From contig NC_061126.1 in NCBI RefSeq assembly GCF_905220365.1, forward strand, positions 186,001 through 250,000: a stretch of DNA of 64,000 bases. Reading direction: 5' to 3'. Both the position numbers and the translations under genes were made by a program. Of the stretch, positions 55,786 to 64,000 are shown piece by piece. This stretch comes from Vanessa cardui. Its lineage: Eukaryota; Arthropoda; Insecta; Lepidoptera; Nymphalidae. Each line of letters opens with the position of its first letter. Positions within the stretch are counted from its first letter, which is position 1. The notes beneath the pieces were generated by a model. The model did not search any database. It was given only the letters and a program-made list of their open reading frames with translations, and was not told the origin of the DNA.

Positions 55786-56321
55786 TTACGACTTACCGAC
55801 ATACCCGCATTATTGGGCAGATACCGGTCAAAATTCCGAAAAGAGTAATCTAAAATTGGTCCTTTCGGTTAGAGCAACTACGGTATTGTTGAAACTGTCA
55901 TTTAAAACTAAATAAATGAGTAATTGATTTTTTAATGCTAAGTGCAGGAGGATGATATATGTCTTATCCATAACTAAAACTTTGAAAGTAAGTGGAAACC
56001 AAACGTAAATCGATTTAAATGGCTTTCTAATCGTTTTTCTCCCGAACCTATGTTTAACCTACATTGTACTCGTAAATCAATCATCGATCGTATGCTGGTT
56101 AGCGAACCAACCGTGAAATTGCTTCTGTTAGTTGTTACTTCACATATCTGCGAGTTCAAAACTTACGAAACGTTTAACAGCGACGCTTATGAATTAACTA
56201 CGTCTCGTAGGTAATTCATTTATCCATAATCAAAACGAATCGTTATTTTAATATAGTAACCACATATTATACTTTAATTAATATACCGTCAATCTGAATG
56301 TTGATATATATAATTAGATTG
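55786..56321. other. non-coding stretch, nothing recognised
   Basis: No assignment. Confidence 0.4.
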
Positions 56322-56448
56322 CAAAAATTGAAAACTACTAAGTTTCTTGTCGTTTCTGCTCGATTAACGCAGATACTCTAAGTATTGTTAGCAAATTATA
56401 CAAAACAAACATCTCTTAAAATAAAGTTCATTTTGATTTAAACTTCAA
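56322..56448 (+). repeat. LINE 3'-end fragment (family L1e), worn
   Basis: gaaaactactaagtttcttg, gtttctgctcgattaacgca and aaataaagttcattttgatt follow the order of the copies at 645 and 49013, with many changes. Confidence 0.45.
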
Positions 56449-57499
56449 TGTTTACTTAACAATAAACGCGATTTAGTTTTATTTGTATTCCAACAATTGT
56501 AGTACTCAGCTTAAACACACTGAAGTAAATTAAATAATTAATTAAAGTAATAATAATCGAATAAGTTTTTCACAGATCTTGCATCACAAACATCAGTCAG
56601 TCGGTCAGCTACAATTGTAGAGGGGTTAGAAAAATAATTCTAAATCTGTATAGGCTGCTACGGCTATTCACGGGAGGAGAGCGCTCGGGCGGAGCGGAGC
56701 CGCTTGAAATTTGTTTTGCTCTACTTTCGCATACTTCAAATTTTAAGGTACTTTGCGCTTTTTATTCGCTCGAGAGTTTTTACATTAGAATATAAAACAA
56801 ATATTTGTTGAATTCGTAAATAGGTTGCACAATTATTTCGTTGTTTGACGGCCTTTTTTTCTCGTGATAACTAGTTGTTATATGGATTATTTAGCGATGG
56901 CCACTTGCTATAAAATCTTGAATTGACTTTAAAGTACAGCTGTAGAGCCTCGACATTTAAGGGTTAAGTGGCATTAAGAGTTGTTTATCACTCCCGAGAT
57001 AGCTATTTACAAATGCTTTGTAACGTCTAAGCTCTGAATACAAAGCTATATATATCGGAGACAGTGAACCGGTTGAATGTAATCCCGGCTCAACGCAATA
57101 TGAAGTACTCGTGGATGGACTGTTTCGTTGTTAAATGCTAATGTAATTCTGCTAATAACGTATCTGTCGCCTACTAGGTTATAATTAATCTGCAACATTG
57201 CCGAGAAATTGCTTCTAAGCAAGCGAATTTGTTGGGTGAGTGAGCTTGTGGGGAGTTGGATGTATAAACAGTTGTAAGCCTAAGTGTATTCTCGTACGTG
57301 GTTCTGTTTCAGTTTTATCGAGAATAAATATCTTTAAACATAATTATGGACAACGCAATTGACATTCAACGCAACGCTTTACATCTTGCGTCTCTATCTG
57401 CTTGCCTTAGAATCAAAAGCATGGTAAACAGTTAGTAATTAAATTGTAGTGATATTATAACTACAATTGAAAAGACAATACGTTAAAGTAGTAGGATTT
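56449..57499. other. non-coding stretch
   Basis: A CpG-rich patch at about 56665-56705 (gagcgctcgggcggagcgga) is unexplained. The rest has no assignment. Confidence 0.35.
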
Positions 57500-57660
57500 A
57501 TGCGAGCCCATATGAGTGCCACGTTCTCATATATACAATAATCAAGTGGTAATATTTTTGTTAGTATTGTTATGTGCCGGTTTAAAGGGTGAGTGAGCCA
57601 GTGTCACTACATGCACAACAGACATAACACTTAGTTCCCACAGTCTGTGGCGTATACCTA
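57500..57660 (+). repeat. SINE-like repeat family B, partial
   Basis: gtgccggtttaaagggtgag, tgagccagtgtcactacatg and cataacacttagttcccaca are the middle landmarks of the family. Confidence 0.6.
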
Positions 57661-58260
57661 TTAACTTTGATAAATAAATGTTTCAACGTCAAATACTGCG
57701 CTATTCTCCCATAAACAATTCTACGAATCAATTACGTCGTAACAAGAAATATAATTCAAGGCATTATTTTACATCATTATGCATCCAAGGTATATTTTTA
57801 AAGGCAATGATAACTATTGAAGAAAATCTTGAAATTTTCATGATTATAACAAAAATACTGAATGACGATCTACAAAAGATCAGATAGTTTTAATGGATTA
57901 AAAAATAATGCCATTGTCGCGAGGAGACACGAAAAAGACGGATCTTTTGTTTGCGATATAGAGCAAAAACTGAATTGTGTATAATATTCTCTCCGAAATA
58001 CAAATATTTAATAGAAAGACCAGAAAATATTTAAAAGCTTTTTCGAATTTAAAATCTACTTTTGTTTTTGAAGACTGCTTTTCATTTTGTCCACGAGTCC
58101 CACGGAGCCATAGTAAATGAGCGTGTCAGATTAAGTAAGAAATTATTAAATAATAAGATGTTATTAAAAAGGTACATTGTTTATTGTAAGTTTTAATTAA
58201 TTCTATAATCATAATAATAAGATTTAAATGATTGTAACGATAATATTGATATTCATTATG
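57661..58260. other. non-coding stretch, nothing recognised
   Basis: The 69-codon + strand frame at 57678-57887 has no recognised feature. Confidence 0.35.
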
Positions 58261-58289
58261 AGGGTACTTTGACTTTTCTGTTCATTGTT

Positions 58290-58350
58290 GTGAGTCACGT
58301 GATTTGCAATGAGGCTTATATAAGTGATGGAAGCTCCTTATACAGTACAA
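58290..58350 (+). promoter_or_regulatory. candidate core promoter: E-box, TATA box, initiator
   Basis: TCACGTGA at about 58294-58301, TATATAA at 58317-58323 and an initiator-like TACAGTAC with its A at 58344. That A is 27 nt after the first T of the TATA box, close to the usual spacing. No open frame begins soon after (the first ATG near 58446 stops at once), so it would drive a non-coding or spliced leader transcript, or be chance. Confidence 0.3.
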
Positions 58351-60194
58351 ACTCTTTTCCCTGGACCAGCGAAGTGTTGACATTTAAGATACGATATAAC
58401 TTTGTGATAAAGTATCGTTGATATTGCTTGTCAAATAAAAAAAAAATGTATTGATTGTTACATTTGCAATTCAAATCAAAATATAAAGTTAATTATAAAG
58501 ATAATTCGTATTAATGTCAATATTAATTACTGACGTCTATAATAATGTAATGTATCAAGTCCTACTAAAAAAAATCTAACAAGGGAGTAGACAAAACATC
58601 AGTTCAACAGGAGGAACAAAAATTCGAATAAAACGGTGAGATCGTCTTCGTAGCCAAGAAGAAAAGAAATGTCAAACATTTGTAAAATCATTGCAATAAA
58701 TACATTCAGAAATACAATCTCAGAAAAAATCTTTATTTAAAAATGCTTATTGTGTATTTTACCCGTTTTATAATTTAGGCTAAATTGTATGGGACACAAA
58801 TTTCGAATCGCCCCATCGGATTAACGGTATTAAGTACAGAATAACATAAATAACTTTTTTATGGCATATGTAGGAGGACTAGCAAACGTACCAACTGAAG
58901 GTAAATTGTCACCATTTATAGACGTTATGTTACGTTTCGTTATCATGCTACCACTTCACTGTTCTCTTCTCGTGTAGCTAAGAATTTATGGATATTATGT
59001 TGTGCTATTCAGCAATTATGCTTGAAGAAATAATTAGAAATTTTACCTGGAAAAATGCATAATAAAAATGTAAGATCAATTTCTGTACAAAGCTCATTCT
59101 TTTAATGCTCGGTACCCTTAAGAAAATAAAATTAAGTAACTTTAACGCTTTTAAATCCTTAGTTTGAGAATCTCTTATATAAGATCTACTCGAAACTATT
59201 TTCAACGGATCGGGAATGTTCGAAAAAATAACAGCAAGAACTTGAAAAAAAAGCTCGTTCAAACTAACTTTAGTAAAGTTTATTTACGGGTTTGGTACAA
59301 CTAATTTTTTTTTCTTATTATTGTAATTTTTAGTTGAGATTTATTAATATATTGTTTTATCTATTAGTGTTTGTGTTTTTTATTGTAATGTATTCATGTC
59401 TCAAATAAACTTGTTCTGTATCATTATTCTTAAAGTGTAAAGGCTCTTGATACCAATGTAAAGTGGTAAGCTTTTTTTTGATTGTCACAAAAACATTCTA
59501 ATGTAATTGATGTGGATTTCTATATTATTTTATTGATTTGGGAGGTCTACATAGTTGTATATTTATTGAGATATAATTAAGAAGAGAACAAAATCAAGAT
59601 ATTAGTTTATTCAGACGCTGTAACGAAACGCAACTATAAGATGTTCAAGCCATCAATACTACATACCTATAAAATATATATTATAGATAGCTCTTAGTAC
59701 TCATTCTTATTTAAAAATAAAGAATACTACCTATCAAGAGAATAAACGTCCACTTTGATCGTCAGAAATTATTAATGTTTATTAAAATAAATGGCATATT
59801 AATTATAAAGATTTTGCAATTCAAACCAGGAGTCGTAGAAATATCACGAGGTATTATAATAAAGTCTTTTATATAAATACTAGTATTTATTACCATTTCA
59901 GAATTAATATTTGTTTAATGAAAATAAGGGATTTTATTCTGTGTTATGTTTTAAACAAATATATTATATAATCAAGGAATTTTGTATTGTACCTAAAATT
60001 GCATTTGGACGAGACTACTATACTACTATATAGGGATTAGATTACATGAAACACATAATATATTACTAATTAACATGTCTTTATATGTATACTATTCATG
60101 GCTTCGTTTAAAAATAAGCAAAGATAAATTCAATCTAGTGCAACAAAATGAGATATTCCGCGAATATAGAAAATTATTTTCCGTATAAAACATT
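58351..60194. other. non-coding AT-rich stretch, nothing recognised
   Basis: No repeat or coding assignment. The minus-strand frame at 59005-59262 is not recognised. Confidence 0.4.
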
Positions 60195-60260
60195 CACAAA
60201 TGACGTCACAGCTTCCCGCTCAATATAAAGCGGTGTTTAGAAATATGTATTGTAATAGAT
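60195..60260 (+). promoter_or_regulatory. candidate promoter: CRE site and TATA-like box
   Basis: A full CRE palindrome TGACGTCA at 60201-60208 lies 15 bp upstream of TATAAAG at 60224-60230. GC-richer sequence with tgcgctgctctgcgatgcgc follows at about 60340-60365. No associated coding frame. Confidence 0.2.
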
Positions 60261-60524
60261 AAAGTATCCAACAACAAAACTCGCACAGCACAATGCCATT
60301 TTCATAAGCGGGATTTACTGCTCCTCTTATCGAAGTTGCGCTGCTCTGCGATGCGCTGCGCTCTTCTGTGGATTTACACCCAAACCGTGTACACACGCCA
60401 ACTCTAAGCTATTGCACTTTAATAATATAATAATAACACTAAATTTTACTCGATAGTAAGTGTTTATGTAAGCCATCGTATTATATATTATCGTTAACAG
60501 AGCGATATTTAAGAGCGTGTTTTT

Positions 60525-60605
60525 ATTTGAAGGATGAGTGAGCCAGTGTGACTATAGGTACAATAAGATCGTTAAATTTTAGTTCCCATTAGTGGTAAAT
60601 GAATG
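60525..60605 (+). repeat. SINE-like repeat family B, short fragment
   Basis: tgaaggatgagtgagccagt and ttttagttcccattagtggt only. Confidence 0.45.
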
Positions 60606-61224
60606 TTTATAGATTATGTTACGATATGTTTTACCAGTAAGTCCGTTATAAAATACAAACACAACTTATTAGTTTAGGATATAAAATCAGTTAGTTATGT
60701 GTATGTATTAACACACCCACACATACATAATTAATTTCAATCAGCTCAAAAGAAGTATTAGTGTTTTTATATTTAAGCAACAAATAGTCGTATGATTTTT
60801 CATGCTCTAAAAGTTCTAAATTAAGCATATACTACTTACTCTTTAGTAGAAACTCCTAATTAATAAGCCTTTCTATCTATCTATATTTCAAGTCACAAAA
60901 AACAATTAAGTTAGTACAAATACAATAAATTATTGACTCTTACGATAAGACTGCTCGGCCTAAGTGTATCAAGGCAGTTTATTTAGACTCCGATTCAGTT
61001 ACGAGAGATTGACAGCTGACTGCAGAGGACAGACAGCAGGGTTCAATCACAGCGATATGGTTGATCCTTTATACTCGCTGATATTGTTGTATTATTATTT
61101 TTTTAATGGAAATCGAAAATTTGATCTGTAAGTAACAAATTCAATTTAAGAACATATCAGTTGTGTATTTTCTATAATAATATAGAAACCTTAATAATTA
61201 TTGTGGTGTTGAAACCTTTGTATG
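60606..61224. other. non-coding stretch, nothing recognised
   Basis: No assignment. Confidence 0.4.
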
Positions 61225-61811
61225 CCTAAGACCATTACAATTGCGAAAAGGATTTTGGTGCGGTTGTTTTTTGTTGGTGATTCGAGAGGAAGGTTTTTAG
61301 GTTTAATAGATGCATAATATATTTGAGAAACACTGATCATTTTATGGTTTTCTAATTTATTTATTTATTCTTATTGCACCCAATCTTAAAACTAAAATTA
61401 ACCTTTTTGATACACATAAGTGGCATGAGGTGCAACAGGCGGCCTTATCTCTTCCAGGCAATCTTTGGGTAGAGGATCATAATAATAAATAAAAATGATG
61501 TACTACGGTATTGTACTCCTTAAAAAGCGATGGTATATATCTATCTCTTAGCGATAAATAATAGCTTATTTTCGAAGAGATTTAAAGCAATAAAGTATTA
61601 ATACGTATGCAATAATGTACCTTAAATACATTCTGAATTTCACATAGATCATTATGTCCTTTACAGCATAGCATTTATATTACAGATTTAAAATACACAT
61701 AGCGGTTTGTATTATCCAATGACAAAAAGCCGTGAGCTATGTATATAATGATGTTCTGTAGTATATTTAGTGTAAGTATTTCACCCGTGCGAAGCTGAGG
61801 CGGTTCGCTAG
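61225..61811 (+). mobile_element. non-autonomous Helitron 3' region, interrupted
   Basis: Left part aaggattttggtgcggttgt to aaacactgatcattttatgg, right part tgttctgtagtatatttagt to cacccgtgcgaagctgaggc and CTAG at 61808-61811 before T. A LINE 3' end (61356-61492) sits between them. Confidence 0.6.
61356..61492 (-). repeat. LINE 3'-end fragment (family L2e) inserted in Helitron
   Basis: tttattcttattgcacccaa, aggtgcaacaggcggcctta and tccaggcaatctttgggtag match 3429-3578. Confidence 0.55.
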
Positions 61812-62159
61812 TGTTAAATAGATTGCTTGTTAATTGTTGTGTATGATAATTCGAAACGCATGCACCACTATTGTTTATTTACTATTGATGGACAGGTGAT
61901 AACCTTCCCCACTGCCTGTATACACTGAGGCTACACAACCGTATATTAATCCTATCAATTCGCTGACCATTACATCACCTAAGAAAATATCGCTTTGCTA
62001 CTGTCAACGTTATGAATGTCATGAATTACACTGACTCACTATATAATAAACTAGAAATCCAAAATGTAACTGTTTTTGGTATCATTTTGGATTGAGAAAT
62101 CTTTTGGACTTAAATGGAAGAATTATAAAATTTCAATTTTCATTTTACATCAGAAGATA
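61812..62159. other. non-coding stretch
   Basis: Nothing firm. The end from about 62070 may already belong to the following Helitron copy. Confidence 0.3.
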
Positions 62160-62362
62160 GATTGATTTAAGAGGAAGGTTTTTATGTAAAAGACATGCAC
62201 AACATAGTAGAGAAACACAGATAATTTTATTTTCTAAAGTGATATCGTGAGACGTATTGGTTTGTATAATCTAATGACTGAAAAACTGTGAACGTTGCAA
62301 GACATTCTGTAGTATATTTAGTATCAATATTGCACCCGTGCGATGCCGGGGCGAGTCGATAG
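62160..62362 (+). mobile_element. non-autonomous Helitron 3' end (Lep1-like)
   Basis: aagaggaaggtttttatgta, gagaaacacagataatttta, attctgtagtatatttagta and ttgcacccgtgcgatgccgg, ending in gatag before T. One position in the hairpin loop differs from the other copies. Confidence 0.6.
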
Positions 62363-62844
62363 TATTCATATATATATTATATTATAATAAGGGCTGATAC
62401 GATCAACACTACGTTAAATTGTATCATGACATTATAAATATATTATATGCAATTTTATTGTTATAACAAACATATATATAGCTTCGTTTCACTAATTGGT
62501 CATTCACGATTATATATTAATCAAAGAGTTCTTAACACAGAGTCTGGCGGCTTATAACCGCTAATTGTCGGGACTCATTTCAATCGAGATTTCCATTAAA
62601 GAATGAATAAGAATAAATGAGTGGTCTTTGATTCTTTGCTTTTTATTGCGAGCGGGAGAGTTATTATTCGCTAAAAGATTACCGCCGGCTGGACTTAGTT
62701 AATGTAGGGATTATTTACATCCAGTTTTTAATACAAACAGACGTGATTAAATAGTGTTTATGTTTAAGTATGTGTGGGTGTGTTTGTATGCGAGTATTTG
62801 TTTTGTTTGTGTGTAAAATGAATTTGTAATATTTATCATTTACT
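62363..62844. other. non-coding stretch with possible regulatory patch
   Basis: Around 62530-62720 a block with ccgctaattgtcgggactca, ttattgcgagcgggagagtt and accgccggctggacttagtt differs from its AT-rich flanks. Otherwise nothing is recognised. Confidence 0.25.
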
Positions 62845-63025
62845 TGGTGGTAGGGCTTTATATAAACCTGGGTACTAACCATTTATCAGTTATACAACAG
62901 CAGTAATCAGTATTGGTCGATTTTGAAGGCCAGATAATGAGTGTAACTATAGGGATAAGGAACATAACATCTTAGTTCCGTTAGTGGTGCATTGGGGATG
63001 TAAGGATTTTTATTTCTTTTTTTAG
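62845..63025 (+). repeat. SINE-like repeat family B, degraded
   Basis: cttggtggtagggctttata at the start and ggaacataacatcttagttc with ggtgcattggggatgtaagg later. The middle has several deletions and the A-rich end is absent. Confidence 0.6.
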
Positions 63026-63216
63026 GGGCTTTTATTTTACTCATAGGCAGCGTATATGTCGGCTCCATTGTGACATTGAATTCAACCAAAAAAGACTAAA
63101 TAAGGCTGAGAGAATTACTAACAAATTCATATATTTTAATCGCTGAAATACTGGAAGGCTAACGTAGAACAGAATAAACATATTGTTTCTCCAACTACGC
63201 ATATAAAAAAAATATG

Positions 63217-63510
63217 GAGCTAAGATGGTCTAGTGGTAAGAACGCGTGTATCTTAACCGATGACTTCGGGTTCAAACCCAGGCAAGCGCCACTATATATA
63301 TATAATACGCTTAATTGTGTTTATAATTCATCTCGTGCTCGACGGTGAAGGAAAACTTGCATGTGTCTAATTTCGTCGAAATTCTGCCACATGTGCGTTT
63401 CACCAAACCGCATTGAAACAGCGTGGTGGAATATGTTCCAAACCTTCCAAAGGAGAGGAGGCCTTGGCCCAGCAGTGGGAAATTTACTGTTTTGTTATTA
63501 CACTTTTACT
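63217..63510 (+). repeat. tRNA-derived SINE family A
   Basis: Head gagctaagatggtctagtgg, B-box-like ggttcaaaccc, the tatatata middle variant, a short deletion before cttgcatgtgtctaatttcg, and a worn tail. Confidence 0.8.
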
Positions 63511-64000
63511 TTATGGTACTTGTTTGATGCGTCCGATAATACGAGTACGTGACTTTATTAGTACATGTTTGATAACAAATACAGCGCCGACGTGTTTAGG
63601 TATTCACGAACAGAGCGCCGCGTTCAGTTAATGAAGGGACCACGTTCGTGTTATTGTTATGAGAATCGCCGAGTACAAAATAAACAATACAGTTAGAACA
63701 TTAGTATGTAGGCACACAACAATTAAATATTAGAAAAAAATAAACAAGAACAAATATAATTAATTGAATAACATACCGTATCAATTTCATTCCAAAGAGC
63801 AATACAAAGATATAACTTCACAGAAACGATTGTACTTCCATATAGTAATTTAGTTCGTGTATTAAATATTATTATAATTTATTAAATCTCGGCAAAAAAA
63901 AGCCCAGATACAATTACATTAGTTATCAAAGGCTCAGTGGCGGCACGGCGCTCCCACTTAGATCGTAAATCTCTTCTATTTGACGATAATCCCCGCCCAG
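63511..64000. other. non-coding stretch, nothing recognised
   Basis: No assignment up to the window end. Confidence 0.4.

Noticed and set aside
1..64000. CRISPR array, phage or bacterial operon
   Set aside because: No regularly spaced short repeats, no ribosome-binding-site-linked gene strings. The repeat content is that of an insect nuclear genome.

Overview
The window looks like lepidopteran nuclear DNA, most likely from a nymphalid butterfly. It is AT-rich, has no bacterial-style operons, and is packed with repeats typical of butterfly genomes: a tRNA-derived SINE of the Metulj type, non-autonomous Helitron tails ending in CTAG, RTE and Jockey-like LINE remnants, a piggyBac-like element and a Ty3/Gypsy errantivirus-like retrotransposon. 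I found no host protein-coding gene I could defend. The sequence reads as intergenic or intronic DNA with scattered CpG-richer patches that could be cis-regulatory. Almost all short open reading frames are chance or lie inside repeats. Family names come from recognition by eye, without a database search.

Layout. 0-6.7 kb: a small inverted-repeat element (909-1357), a ~290-bp SINE-like repeat (family B, 2164), LINE 3' ends and two tRNA-SINEs (family A, 3659 and 5841). 6.7-8.4 kb: a 1.7-kb composite with a 217-bp near-perfect palindrome and a Helitron tail. A second copy lies at 52.5-54.2 kb. 8.4-25 kb: candidate regulatory patches, further SINE copies and LINE reverse-transcriptase remnants (17.7 and 18.55 kb). 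25.1-26.3 kb: a SINE (family C) split by a related element. 28-36 kb: six SINE-A copies, all on the + strand. 37.0-38.3 kb: a piggyBac-like element with TTAA target duplications and a transposase reduced to fragments. 41.1-49.25 kb: a nested stack in which one old SINE-B copy was hit by an RTE LINE end, a short dispersed repeat, a complete 7,261-bp LTR retrotransposon (41672-48932) and a LINE 3' end. 49.3-64 kb: more SINEs, the second palindromic composite, an RTE C-terminal remnant, a candidate core promoter (58.3 kb) and two Helitron tails.

The LTR element is the only large coding unit. It has 377-bp LTRs that read as identical, a 4-bp AGAG target duplication, a tRNA-Ser primer-binding site, gag, pol (protease, reverse transcriptase, RNase H, integrase) and an env-like frame. 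Gag and pol are in different frames and would be joined by a -1 shift. Env lacks any early ATG and would depend on splicing. The env frame is missing its N-terminal subunit, cleavage site and start of the fusion peptide, and pol ends by running out of frame into env sequence. This looks like a deletion at the pol/env junction of an otherwise young, intact element.

The most unusual signal is in the paired palindromes at 6.7 and 52.5 kb. By my eye count all of about 13 differences between the copies, in the distal ~180 bp of each arm, are mirrored in both arms of the same copy. Arm-to-arm differences persist only next to the loop. This implies arm-to-arm homogenisation or template switching within each copy.
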